Assembly (NCBI GenBank): GCA_937921525.1
Contig: CAKZUM010000021.1
Location: 1-64,000, forward strand
Length of the DNA stretch: 64,000 nucleotides
Origin: an uncultured Saprospiraceae bacterium
GTDB taxonomy: Bacteria; Bacteroidota; Bacteroidia; Chitinophagales; Saprospiraceae
Direction of reading: 5' to 3'
Made by a program: the position numbers and the translations under genes. A model generated the notes under the pieces. The model saw nothing but the letters and a program-made list of their open reading frames with translations. It did no database searches and had not been told where the DNA came from. This document shows, piece after piece, positions 18,328 to 27,069 of this stretch (positions are counted from its first letter, which is position 1; each line of letters begins with the position of its first letter).

Positions 18328-18483
18328 AATGAATTTCTGTTTAAATTAAAAATAGGATTCCTAATACCATCTGATAATGATCAGTTGATTTCTCTTTTGT
18401 TAGTGGTGTTAAAATCTAAATTAGTGGTGATGCAATATAGATATTACTATACCAGTGTTTTACTGGGTATGCCAGCATTATAA

Positions 18484-19182
18484 TTAGGTATACCCTTGAT
18501 AATCTTTCTTGAATAGCTGATTTAATTGATCTACTAAATTGCTATTTTCTAAAGAAGGAGAAAAATTATCAACCTGTAAAGGTGTTGTTGAAAGTGTACC
18601 TATTTCTTCTGTAAAATCCTCGTCTAGCATTTCAACAATATCTTCTAGCTCTTTGGTTAAGGTTTCTGCTTTTAAACGAGTTACCTTATTTTTCACTGTT
18701 ACATTATTATTATTAGAAGTGGTAGTTGTCTCTTCTTTTGATAGCGAAGAACCTGAAAAAATACGATGACGTATTGTCTCTTGTGTATCTTGCTCTTGCA
18801 CAGATTCCGAATCAGGTGATTTATTTGTCTTATCTAGATTTTCAATTGACGATGGCTGAGCTGTCAATTCAGCTATTGCAGAAAGAGGCGGTATATCTGG
18901 AATAGTAGATAAAGGCATAGCTGTAGTTATTAGTTTTTTGATATTAGAAATAGAACCGAAAATTTCTTTATTCGGAGTAACTATTTCCTTAGCGGTATTA
19001 TTAGTATCTAATTGCTCATTAGCTATCAGTGGAACCGTATTACAATCTAGTAGCTCTTGAATACCTGTAACTGCTCCAAAGGCTTCTTTAACGGCACATT
19101 CTAATTTCGATTTTTTTGATTGTACTCGCCATAAGACTAGGTAATAAAATATAGTTATCGTAATAGCACTATAAAGAATCAT
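18484..19182 (-). CDS. Membrane-anchored low-complexity protein of the tra region
   Basis: 232 residues with one N-terminal hydrophobic segment (about residues 2-18, ILYSAITITIFYYLVLW) and then a soluble, Thr/Ser/Glu-rich, low-complexity body (TTTTSNNNN, QEQDTQETIRHR). No family recognised. The acidic C-terminal part (LEDIVEMLDEDFTEEIGTL) may be a protein-interaction stretch. It lies between traE and a small acidic protein in the same orientation and is probably co-transcribed with them. Function unknown. Confidence 0.55.
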   Translation of the reverse strand: MILYSAITITIFYYLVLWRVQSKKSKLECAVKEAFGAVTGIQELLDCNTVPLIANEQLDTNNTAKEIVTPNKEIFGSISNIKKLITTAMPLSTIPDIPPLSAIAELTAQPSSIENLDKTNKSPDSESVQEQDTQETIRHRIFSGSSLSKEETTTTSNNNNVTVKNKVTRLKAETLTKELEDIVEMLDEDFTEEIGTLSTTPLQVDNFSPSLENSNLVDQLNQLFKKDYQGYT

Positions 19183-19193
19183 AATATTAACAT

Positions 19194-19502
19194 CTATTGA
19201 TTGGGTAATTGCTCGTTTAATTTCTCTAGTAATTTTTCTTTGATCTTCGATTCATGTTTGATAATGAAAGAATCAATTACTTCATCAAGTAAATCTTGTG
19301 TAATAGGGACTTGGATAATTTCTCCATCTGGCATTTTACAATCTAAGATTCTAGATTTCAATAGAACATATCCGTCTTCAATTCCTATAACTCCTTCTTC
19401 TTTGAGTATTTCTTGATCCTCTTTATCGGATAAGCTAGGATTTATTTGATCAATCAAAGCTTTTATAAAGCTAAAAGAGGAAAGTATTTTTTTGAGACTC
19501 AT
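19194..19502 (-). CDS. Small protein of the tra region, unknown
   Basis: 102 residues, acidic and amphipathic, no signal peptide or membrane helix. Visible features are LKSRILDCKMPDGEIIQVPITQDLLDEVIDSFI and a Lys/Glu-rich helical C-terminus. No family recognised. The 11-base gap to the following membrane-anchored protein suggests joint expression. The start MSLKKILSSFS is the first ATG of the frame and follows a 103-base gap after the AT-hook gene. Confidence 0.5.
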   Translation of the reverse strand: MSLKKILSSFSFIKALIDQINPSLSDKEDQEILKEEGVIGIEDGYVLLKSRILDCKMPDGEIIQVPITQDLLDEVIDSFIIKHESKIKEKLLEKLNEQLPNQ

Positions 19503-19605
19503 AAGTTGTTTTTAATTAAGTATTTCCCATTTAATATCTATAGTGTATACTAGTAAATAGTATTCAAATATTGGGATCGTAATTTGGATTAGAACTACTT
19601 CTTAT

Positions 19606-20343
19606 TTACCAATACTCTTTATATTCTTTGTATTTCTTTTTTAAAGCTTCGTCTAATTTCTTTTCGTTTTGCTGAAGGTGTTCCGTTGCTAATTTATCAT
19701 AAATGGCAACCTTAGATAACTCTGGATATAATATCTTTAGGGCATCTGATTTCTTAGACATTGCACGAATAGAGGTGAAGTCTTTATTGGGAGAGGGGAT
19801 TCCTTCATAGTCTGTTAAGCGAATAAAAATAGAAAAATCACCGCTAGCAGCTTCTTTTTTCTTTGAACCTCTTGGGCGACCTCTAGTTGATTTTTTAATG
19901 TCATTCGCTTGACTAGTAGATGGTTGCCCATCAGATGTTTGATCCTCCAGTATTTCTTGAGTATCTATTTTTTGTGTCTTTTTTTTGCTTGTTGCTTTTT
20001 TAGATGTATCTGGTTGTCTTACTTCTACTTTATTTATCTCTATTTCTTTTCCTGCCTCTACGTGTTCCTTTTGCGTATTTCCTTTTTCTAGTTGATCTAT
20101 TACAGATTGATTTTTGCCTTTAGCCATCCTATCAGAATCAGTAGTGGATGGAGATTGTTTAGAATCTGTATCCTCTACGGGTGTAATAGATGTCTTTTTG
20201 GTAGAGGATATTTCTTTAGAATCCTGTTTAACAGTAGACGAAGCTTTTTGAGTAGGCTGATTAGGTACTAAATGTTCTTGAGAGGTAGCCACATTAGCCA
20301 GCATGTTTTTAAGCATGATGAATTCTTGATTGTTTTTACTCAT
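19606..20343 (-). CDS. AT-hook DNA-binding protein, TraB-position protein
   Basis: 245 residues. The first 150 are a low-complexity, Lys/Thr/Ser/Gln-rich tail. At 153-163 there is a clear AT-hook (TRGRPRGSKKK), a minor-groove AT-binding motif. The C-terminal 80 residues form a compact domain (DFSIFIRLTDYEG, LKILYPELSKVAIYDKLATEHLQQ). In Bacteroides elements the gene after the ParA-like traA is traB (DUF3408), whose C-terminal domain is a short DNA-binding-like region; a relationship is possible but I cannot confirm it. It lies 47 bases after the ParA-like gene, which makes it a candidate ParB-like partner that could bind the nearby repeats. Confidence 0.55.
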   Translation of the reverse strand: MSKNNQEFIMLKNMLANVATSQEHLVPNQPTQKASSTVKQDSKEISSTKKTSITPVEDTDSKQSPSTTDSDRMAKGKNQSVIDQLEKGNTQKEHVEAGKEIEINKVEVRQPDTSKKATSKKKTQKIDTQEILEDQTSDGQPSTSQANDIKKSTRGRPRGSKKKEAASGDFSIFIRLTDYEGIPSPNKDFTSIRAMSKKSDALKILYPELSKVAIYDKLATEHLQQNEKKLDEALKKKYKEYKEYW

Positions 20344-20390
20344 AGGTTTTGATGTTATGGATGAAAATAATTATTACTGATGTAATGTAT

Positions 20391-21113
20391 CTACCTTGTA
20401 GAAAGAGGAATAGTTGATTTTTTTTCTACTTGAATTACTTGAAGAAAATTCTCTACGAATTGGTAGAATTTTTCTGTTTCTTTTTTCTTAGGCATTGGGA
20501 AAACCGTACTTCTACAAAACCGCTCATATAACTTGTATGCCCCAACCTCTTGTTCCATAAAATCAATTTCTGATAATTGATCTTTGATGGACTGTGTTTG
20601 ATTTCTGGCATGTACTCGATTGAAGAGTACCTTGCATCCCATAAAAGCATCACTTATAGGTTGGACTTGTTGCATTAGTATATTATACAATTCCATAGAA
20701 CTGTAAATAGATAAGTCATCTTCGAATATAGGAATAAAGAAATGATTGATTGCTTGAAAAAAATCAACGATACCTGGTTGATTGATCGTACCACCAATAT
20801 CCACAAAGATGATGTCATAGTTCTCTTTATGTTCTTCAATTGTTTTTCCAACTTCCGTTAATTGGCAATGAATAATTGGATAGGGTGTTCGATCTGCATA
20901 AATTTTATCATACTTCTTTTTAATGGTAGGATTGTTGGCGACGACATATAATTCCCGTTGTCGTTTTTTATAGATACTAAGCTGAGGATAGTCTGCATCT
21001 ATCAATAAAACTCGAAACCCTTTTTTATGATAAAGGGCATTGAGTAACATCATGGTAAGGGTAGACTTACCGACCCCTCCCTTTTGGGAAAGCAGTGAGA
21101 GCGTTATACACAT
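20391..21113 (-). CDS. traA: ParA/TraA-family ATPase
   Basis: 240 residues. The deviant Walker A is SQKGGVGKSTLTMMLLNAL near residue 10. Later motifs are LLIDADYPQLSIYKKR and FVDIGGTINQPGIVDFF, typical of the ParA/MinD class (partition or element-maintenance ATPases). In Bacteroides conjugative transposons TraA is such a ParA homologue at the head of the tra operon, as here. It probably sets DNA partition or positions transfer machinery at the cell pole; the precise role is not known. Upstream lies a 1.1-kb divergent region with iterated repeats. Confidence 0.85.
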   Translation of the reverse strand: MCITLSLLSQKGGVGKSTLTMMLLNALYHKKGFRVLLIDADYPQLSIYKKRQRELYVVANNPTIKKKYDKIYADRTPYPIIHCQLTEVGKTIEEHKENYDIIFVDIGGTINQPGIVDFFQAINHFFIPIFEDDLSIYSSMELYNILMQQVQPISDAFMGCKVLFNRVHARNQTQSIKDQLSEIDFMEQEVGAYKLYERFCRSTVFPMPKKKETEKFYQFVENFLQVIQVEKKSTIPLSTR

Positions 21114-22200
21114 ATTTAGAGAGAATTAGCACTACGCTCAATTACACCAGAACCAACTTTAGAATATCAAAGGAAGGTTTACTCATTGACAATAGCATGT
21201 ACTGTTCAAAGCAATAGCTTGTCAATAGAAGTTAGTGTAGTTTTCCGTAGTTTTTTGAATAAATTTATGTTATAGCTAACTCAATAGAACGAGGCAAACA
21301 AATCATATAGTTGGCCCTTTATTTGAGTTTAGCTGATGATCTAAAGAGTTAAAAAATATTTTGCTTTTCTAACTTTTAGAAGCTATAAATTTTTAATAGG
21401 TAGGTTAATACGAAATATAATATTAGGATTCGATACTAGCAAAGGAAAAGAAAAAAAATATAAACACCAAAAATAAATTCAAAAATTTACAAAATATTAT
21501 TTTTGATAATTGATGAATTTAAAAAAGGAATAGTAGAGAAATCATTCGAATTATGAGTTGTTGAATTGTTTAATTTTTGAGTTAAAAAGTGCTTCAACTC
21601 ACAAGTGCTTCAATTCACGAATGGTTCAACTCATGAATGCTTCAACTCACGAGTGCTTCAACTCACGAGTGGTTCAACTCATGAATGGTTCAACTCATGA
21701 ATGGTGCAACTCATGAATCTCTAACAGAAGTAGTAAACAGATTTAATCTGCTACTAGGAAAAGAAAATCATAAAAAGGAGACAATGAAAAAGTTGTTCCA
21801 CTCATGAGTTGATGAGTTGAATTCTAATAGTAAGAACCCTAAATAAAAAAGTTGAAAAGTTGATGAGTGGAAATAATAGAGGATGACAGTGATTTATAAG
21901 TGGCAAGGAATGTAAATGTATATACGTATATACAAAAATGACAAAAAGAAAGCTATAAAAATATTCCAGAAACTATCAAAAAGGTAGTGAGAATACAAGA
22001 AGATTTAGCCCTAAAAAAATCAAAAAATATTAGGCTAAAAGTGTTTAAAAAATAAATTGTGAGAATTGCTTTGTTTTTCTTATCTTAGATAAAGCGATTT
22101 AATAAATAGTTTTTTACTCCCCATCCTTACACCACATTTTATCTTTTAATACCAACCTATTAGTCATTTTTTTAATCGAAATCTACTAGAAAAAGTACCA
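21114..22200. other. Divergent intergenic region between transfer operons
   Basis: 1.09 kb without a convincing gene. It is very AT-rich and lies between the minus-strand ParA gene and the plus-strand mobilisation genes. It holds a 16-bp repeat array, scattered inverted copies of the same core, and one 8-bp inverted repeat, ATTGACAA (21185-21192) with TTGTCAAT (21219-21226). Candidates are a centromere, an oriT and/or an origin; the sequence alone does not decide. Promoters of both operons must also lie here. Confidence 0.7.
21589..21716. repeat. Eight tandem 16-bp repeats (iteron-like)
   Basis: Eight directly repeated units of exactly 16 bp with consensus RTGSTTCAAYTCAYRA; the unit starts are 21589, 21605, 21621, 21637, 21653, 21669, 21685 and 21701. 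Changes between units are confined mainly to the R, S, Y and R positions. The core TTCAACTCAYGA also recurs downstream in inverted orientation at 21802-21812, 21811-21821 and 21860-21872, and directly at about 21796-21807. Fixed 16-bp spacing fits protein-binding iterons or a centromere rather than random simple sequence. Confidence 0.85.
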
Positions 22201-22563
22201 ATGAAGCAAGTAGTAAAAGAAAAACGAAGTACTGTTTTACCAGTTATTCGAGTTAGTCCAAGCGAAAAAGAAGCAATCAAAAAAGCTTATTTAGCTTCTT
22301 CCTACGCTAACCAATCGACTTTTATAAGATCTACTTTATTAGAAAAATCTTCTCTTACAGTTAATGAAAAACGCTTACAAGCAGAACTTACTGCAGGAAA
22401 AATATATAAAGAAACTACAAAGATTGAAGCTCAAATTCTAAAAATGGTTCAAGAATTAAAGATAAAAGAAGGAGGGCAATTGAATAAAAAACACTTACTG
22501 CCTTACGCAAAATTACTGCAAAGTATTAAAATAATTAAAGCACAATTAAACGAAGAAGACTAA
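22201..22563 (+). CDS. Relaxosome accessory protein (MobA/MobC-like, ribbon-helix-helix)
   Basis: 120 residues. The N-terminal part carries a beta-strand plus two-helix pattern, RSTVLPVIRVSPSEKEAIKKAYLASSYANQSTFIRSTLLE, typical of ribbon-helix-helix relaxosome proteins (MobC-like) found upstream of relaxase genes. It probably binds oriT and guides the relaxase. It lies 2 bases before the relaxase gene, and the region upstream of it is the 1.1-kb intergenic block. In Bacteroides elements the small gene before the relaxase is usually called mobA. Confidence 0.7.
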   Translation: MKQVVKEKRSTVLPVIRVSPSEKEAIKKAYLASSYANQSTFIRSTLLEKSSLTVNEKRLQAELTAGKIYKETTKIEAQILKMVQELKIKEGGQLNKKHLLPYAKLLQSIKIIKAQLNEED

Positions 22564-22565
22564 AT

Positions 22566-23816
22566 ATGATTTCAAATATTACTTCAGGAAACAGTTTTTA
22601 TGATGTGGCGATGTACAATCAAAAGAAAGTAAATCAGCAGGAGGCGAGTATATTATATAGTCAAAAATTAAGAGGCACGAAACCAGAAACCTTACAAAAA
22701 GCCTTTCAAAATTATAATTTATCCATTAGCACAAAACCCGTTATTCATGTTTCTTTAAGCTTTGCGCGAGAAGATGAAGGGCAATTAACTGATGAGAAGA
22801 TGGTAGCCCTAAGTCAAGAATATTTACAGAAGATGGGCTATGGCAAACAACCATATATTATATATAGACACTTTGATACACCTCATCCACATGTTCATAT
22901 ATTAAGTACAAGGGTTGACATTGAAACGCAAAAGCGAATTAATGATAGTTTTGATTATATCCGTTCCAAGCAAATAACAGAGAAAATGGAGCAGACATAC
23001 GGACTAACAAAAGCAGATCAACAAACCAGTATTAAATCAAAATTGGTAGATCATCTCCAGTCTGCCTTTCAAAAAGACAGACCTGAAAATATTACCCAAT
23101 TAAATCAAAGCCTAGAAAAACGGAATCTACCTGTACGAGCTAGAGAAACTCAAAAAGGATTGATTTATCACGGAGTAAGGGAGGATGGAGTGAGGCACTC
23201 TAAATACTATCGGTCTTCGATTTATAAGGAGGTAGGCTTAGATGCCCCTAGTTTGCAAGCCCAATTCCAGCAGAATATTCAGGCTAAACAATATTTAAAA
23301 ACCGCTATTGAGCAAGCGCTACCCCAAGAAGGAAAAACGAGTATTGGACTATTTTCCAAAGAGCTTCAATCAAAAGGGATACTTACAGATTTTAGAGTTA
23401 AGCCAGATGACACTATTAATATCAGTTACCAATACAAAGACCATGTATACAAGGATGCAGTTATAAAAACAAATGCACAGGAACAATTAGTCTTTCCAAC
23501 CCCCCAAGACTATCATCTAAGAGAACAATTGACCCGATCCATTGCGGCTAATGAACCTTTAGAATTAGGTTATGAGAATGGTAAAGTTACAGTTACGACT
23601 CCTGATCCAGTATTAGAAAAAGAATTGAATAAACGGTCCAATGGAGAAATTTTAGCCTTATCAGATTTTCATAAAGAATACCGATCAGAATATCAACAGG
23701 CAGGTAATTCTGGTATCCGAAACGCAGTACTTGCTTTAGCTGCCACCGATATAGACGATTCCCTACAGGAACAAATTAATAGAGAACGAATCGATCAAAG
23801 AGAGATCAGGAGATAA
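22566..23816 (+). CDS. mobB: Relaxase, MOBP-type mobilisation nuclease
   Basis: 416 residues. Motif I is SGNSFYDVAMYNQKKV with the probable catalytic Tyr17 (YN). The metal-binding histidine motif is RHFDTPHPHVHIL (H102, H107, H109, H111). The segment IHVSLSFAREDEG precedes it as in the relaxase/mobilisation nuclease domain. It cuts one strand at oriT and stays attached to the transferred strand through the tyrosine. The C-terminal 250 residues are more divergent, with no helicase motifs. Adjacent to the relaxosome protein and the coupling protein, it fits the mobA-mobB-mobC block of Bacteroides elements. Confidence 0.88.
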   Translation: MISNITSGNSFYDVAMYNQKKVNQQEASILYSQKLRGTKPETLQKAFQNYNLSISTKPVIHVSLSFAREDEGQLTDEKMVALSQEYLQKMGYGKQPYIIYRHFDTPHPHVHILSTRVDIETQKRINDSFDYIRSKQITEKMEQTYGLTKADQQTSIKSKLVDHLQSAFQKDRPENITQLNQSLEKRNLPVRARETQKGLIYHGVREDGVRHSKYYRSSIYKEVGLDAPSLQAQFQQNIQAKQYLKTAIEQALPQEGKTSIGLFSKELQSKGILTDFRVKPDDTINISYQYKDHVYKDAVIKTNAQEQLVFPTPQDYHLREQLTRSIAANEPLELGYENGKVTVTTPDPVLEKELNKRSNGEILALSDFHKEYRSEYQQAGNSGIRNAVLALAATDIDDSLQEQINRERIDQREIRR

Positions 23817-23832
23817 CTAATTACAACTAACT

Positions 23833-25710
23833 ATGAGTGTAAGAAATGATTCTATGGAAACGCCCTCTTTACTGGCGGCTTTATTACTTAGCATATTGAT
23901 CCTATTATTACATGTAGTCTATCAGTTTGCGACCATTAATAATGAGTATTTCTTGAAGGTAATGGAGCTGGTAGTAAATACAGGACTATTCGCTTTCTTT
24001 TACAAACCCCATTTATTAGCCTTAGCTCTTGCAGCTATATATGCATTTGGAATCAGAGGTATGAAATCGGAATCCATTAGTATTAAGCAAACCTTCTTGC
24101 TTTTACTGATAGGAGCCAGTCTATATTTTGGAGCATTTCTTTCCCTGGTCCTTCCAGGCGTATTAGGAATGTATAGCTACATAGGATTACTATTCACAGG
24201 TTATCTATTATTAGTAACAGGATTACTTTATATCCGAAGGATCATTTATAAGAATTTAATGAAAGATCAGTTCAATAAAGAGAACAAGCTCTTTCAACAA
24301 GAACGAAAGAAAGTCGAGAATCCATACTCTATTAATATGCCTACAGCAGATGGCTGGATTAATATAGTGAATCCCTTTAGAGGAACAATGGTATTAGGCA
24401 CACCGGGATCAGGAAAGTCTTATACAATTGTAGAAGAATTTATGAAACAACATATTCAGAAAGGATTTTCGATGCTAGTCTATGATTTTAAATATCCAGA
24501 CCTATCGCAAGTAGCGTATAATTACCTTTTAAAATACCGATCTAATTATACCACTCCTCCTAAAATATATATGGTCAATTTTAATGACCCTAAGAAATCG
24601 CATCGAGTAAATCCGATTACCCCTCGATTAATTAAGACCCAAGCGGATGCATTAGCAACAGCAGAATCCTTATTTTTAAATATCAATAGAAGTTATATCC
24701 AACGAAAGGATTTTTTTACTTCTTCGGCAGTGAATCTATTAGCAGCTATCATTTGGTTTTTAAGAAGCTATGAAAACGGTAAATACTGTACCATCCCTCA
24801 CGTAATTATATTTCTAGGTCTCCCTGATGAAGTACTGTTTAGGATATTACAACAACAAACAGATATTCAACCTTTATTATCACCTTTTGCAGATGCGCTG
24901 AGTAAAAAAGCATACAAACAATTAGCAGGACAAACAGCAAGTGCTAGAATTCCTCTATCTCGATTAGCAACAAAAGAACTCTTTTGGGTACTCAATGGCA
25001 ATGATATAGAATTGGATATTAACAACCCCAAACATCCTGCGTTATTGTTTCTGGCTAACAATCCTCAGACACAGGCTAGTTATGGTGCTATCTATGGACT
25101 CATCGCTTCTACAATTGCAAGAGTCATTAATAAGAAAGACCAATTACCTCTATCGCTGATTATTGACGAATTACCCACTATATATATTAATGGACTAGAT
25201 CATTTAATTGCTACAGGTCGATCTAATAAAATTAGTACCTTATTGAGCTTTCAAGATTTATCGCAATTAGAAAGAGATTATGGACGGGAAGTAGCCAATG
25301 CTATATTTAACACAGTCGGTAATAAGGTGACAGGAGCAGTGGTGGCGGATACGGCCAAAAAGTTATCAGATATGATAGGAAAGACTATTCAACAAAGAGC
25401 AAATATTTCCTATAGTAAAAGAGGAACGACGATGGGAAAAACAACGACACTGGATTATCTAATTCCACCAGAAACAATTGCTCAATTATCCCAAGGGGAG
25501 TTTTGTGGGGTAGTGTCAGATACCTATGAGCAGCAGGCGGAACAGAAGATCTTTTATTCTCAGATACAGGTAGATAAGTCGGATTTGACTCGATATTCTA
25601 TTCCGTCCTTATATAATGGAACGGTAGAGGCTTTTGATAATTTGCTAGAACAGAATTTAACAAATATAACTAAAGAAGTAGCAGAACTGGCAAAGATATT
25701 ATTGAAGTAG
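23833..25710 (+). CDS. mobC: Conjugative coupling protein (VirD4/TraG-type T4CP, MobC)
   Basis: 625 residues. Several membrane helices fill the first 140 residues. Walker A is GTPGSGKS (residues 189-196) and Walker B is LSLIIDELPTIY (D445, E446). The C-terminal TraM-recognition-type segment has FQDLSQLERDYGREVANAI and NTVGNKVTGAV. It is the hexameric ATPase that couples the relaxase-DNA complex to the transfer channel. It follows the relaxase by 16 bases. Despite the historical TraG/TrwB naming it is distinct from the VirB4-like traG in this window. Confidence 0.9.
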   Translation: MSVRNDSMETPSLLAALLLSILILLLHVVYQFATINNEYFLKVMELVVNTGLFAFFYKPHLLALALAAIYAFGIRGMKSESISIKQTFLLLLIGASLYFGAFLSLVLPGVLGMYSYIGLLFTGYLLLVTGLLYIRRIIYKNLMKDQFNKENKLFQQERKKVENPYSINMPTADGWINIVNPFRGTMVLGTPGSGKSYTIVEEFMKQHIQKGFSMLVYDFKYPDLSQVAYNYLLKYRSNYTTPPKIYMVNFNDPKKSHRVNPITPRLIKTQADALATAESLFLNINRSYIQRKDFFTSSAVNLLAAIIWFLRSYENGKYCTIPHVIIFLGLPDEVLFRILQQQTDIQPLLSPFADALSKKAYKQLAGQTASARIPLSRLATKELFWVLNGNDIELDINNPKHPALLFLANNPQTQASYGAIYGLIASTIARVINKKDQLPLSLIIDELPTIYINGLDHLIATGRSNKISTLLSFQDLSQLERDYGREVANAIFNTVGNKVTGAVVADTAKKLSDMIGKTIQQRANISYSKRGTTMGKTTTLDYLIPPETIAQLSQGEFCGVVSDTYEQQAEQKIFYSQIQVDKSDLTRYSIPSLYNGTVEAFDNLLEQNLTNITKEVAELAKILLK

Positions 25711-25833
25711 ATTTAATTCGTTGTAAAGAATGTGGACTACAGGATGTGTTTGATGTCATTAATCCCTTTACGATTCCAGAAGAAAGAATTGTATCTAATC
25801 TTAATTAGAAAATTCCTAAAAACTCAAAATTAT

Positions 25834-26364
25834 ATGATTAATCTACAACTGAGTCAAGATACTGCACTAAATTTATTTACGAGAATCCAAGATAAAATTC
25901 AATTATGGAATTCCTATGAATTTTTAGAAAAAGATATTGAAGAACTATGCGAGTGCTCTGTCAAACTATCTAGGAAACTAGAATTATTTACTGATTTAGA
26001 GATAGCAGAAATACCATTTGTAAATTTTTCTTTTAGTGAATGTCTGCTGTTAACAACGCTTGTCAATCGCTGCGATAGAAAGCTTGAAAAAGCAATTTTC
26101 CAACCAATAAATCAACAGTTCATTGCATTAGGGGAACCTCCCGTCATTATTGAAGGGTATAGCGAATGGGAGTATATGTGGGAGGAATTTGATAAGAGTT
26201 TTGAGACGGAGACAAGAGAACCCGACTGGACTTTGAGTTACATCGAAAGCGATTTAGAGCGAGGACATATTTTTGAATGCACTCATGAAGAAATTGATAA
26301 AGAATTATCTTTAGTTATTCCCTTTAGTAAAAATTTTAAGCGAGCTATGGGAATGCCGTTATAG
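25834..26364 (+). CDS. Hypothetical protein downstream of mobC
   Basis: 176 residues from the ATG at 25834 (MINLQLSQDT). An upstream start at 25732 would add 34 residues of poorly protein-like sequence (MDYRMCLMSLIPLRF), so the later start is preferred. It is an acidic, helical, soluble protein with DWTLSYIESDLERGHIFECTHEEIDKEL. No family recognised. In a different frame, about 100 bases between mobC and this start encode a peptide with RCKECGLQDVFDVINPF before a stop, which could be a remnant. Neighbours suggest an element accessory gene. Confidence 0.45.
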   Translation: MINLQLSQDTALNLFTRIQDKIQLWNSYEFLEKDIEELCECSVKLSRKLELFTDLEIAEIPFVNFSFSECLLLTTLVNRCDRKLEKAIFQPINQQFIALGEPPVIIEGYSEWEYMWEEFDKSFETETREPDWTLSYIESDLERGHIFECTHEEIDKELSLVIPFSKNFKRAMGMPL

Positions 26365-26381
26365 TTTTAGGTATAAGGTGA

Positions 26382-26567
26382 TTTTTAATTTTTTGTGGAG
26401 AATATATTTCATGGAATAGTCTTTACTCTATTTTCGGAGGGACTCTCTATCCTAAGGTTATCCATAAGAAGCTTTTTTTTGGAGAAGGACTAATTAATAT
26501 ACAAGTAAATATAAATTATGGTGGGGGCAGTAGGTCTTGTAATAAGAATAAAGTAGAAATTTTATGA
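26382..26567 (+). pseudogene. Possible remnant coding fragment
   Basis: Open frame of 61 codons with no ATG/GTG/TTG start, bounded by TGA on both sides. Its translation is protein-like (SWNSLYSIFGGTLYPKVI, then LFFGEGLINIQVNINYGGG). It may be a decayed gene end. No family is recognised and chance is not excluded. Confidence 0.2.
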
Positions 26568-26593
26568 TCAGATAAAAGGGCCTATAATCTCCA

Positions 26594-26617
26594 AAGGCTC
26601 TACATTAGTAGAGCCTT
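26594..26617. terminator. Perfect 10-bp hairpin, possible terminator
   Basis: AAGGCTCTAC at 26594-26603, loop ATTA, and the exact complement GTAGAGCCTT at 26608-26617. It is followed by CAAGAGTTTTCT, a weak T-tract. It is placed about 230 bases after the last mob-operon gene, so it could end that transcript. Confidence 0.4.
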
Positions 26618-27001
26618 CAAGAGTTTTCTAAACACGCTATAGTATTCCTCTGGAAGGAATAAAACGAAGATAGAGAATAGTTTTTGAATGACAAAATAAT
26701 TCACACAAAAAGTTAATTGGTACAGTAACTTAGGCATGAGTTCTATGGACAATCGTTACGACATCGGACAGGTAGTTTAGTTAATTAAGCAGCCAATTGA
26801 TTAGCATTTAAAATAGTCACTTAACCACTTTAGAATCATTTTGTCTAAATTTTCTACCTATAATTACATTTTTGTTAGAATTGGCCATATTTATAATAAA
26901 TATTTTGATTTTAGTATCCTTCTTCTGTTAGTTATTCATTTGACCAATCTACTCCTAAAAGTAGAATAGAGTAGGTTGTAATGACACCCAATATCAGCAT
27001 A

Positions 27002-27032
27002 TTTGTTTAATTTAAAAGGAACGCTATCTTTG
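27002..27032 (+). promoter_or_regulatory. Bacteroidetes-type promoter of the YegP-like gene
   Basis: TTTG at 27002-27005, exactly 19 bases, then TATCTTTG at 27025-27032. This is a full match to the Bacteroidota housekeeping consensus TTTG-N19-TAnnTTTG. It lies 38 bases before the ATG at 27070. Confidence 0.75.
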
Positions 27033-27069
27033 CGGTGACAAACTATACTTAAAATACTAAAAAAAAGTC

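Larger units (their letters stand above)
26365..27069. other. Non-coding region between mob genes and YegP-like gene
   Basis: About 700 bases without a gene I can defend. It contains one open frame without a usable start (26382-26567, 61 codons, ...LYPKVIHKKLFFGEG...), a perfect hairpin at 26594-26617 and, at the right end, a strong Bacteroidetes-type promoter. Otherwise it is AT-rich and unremarkable. Confidence 0.5.

Noticed and set aside
21589..21716. CRISPR array
   Set aside because: The units are contiguous 16-bp repeats with no unique spacers, and no Cas gene is present in the window.
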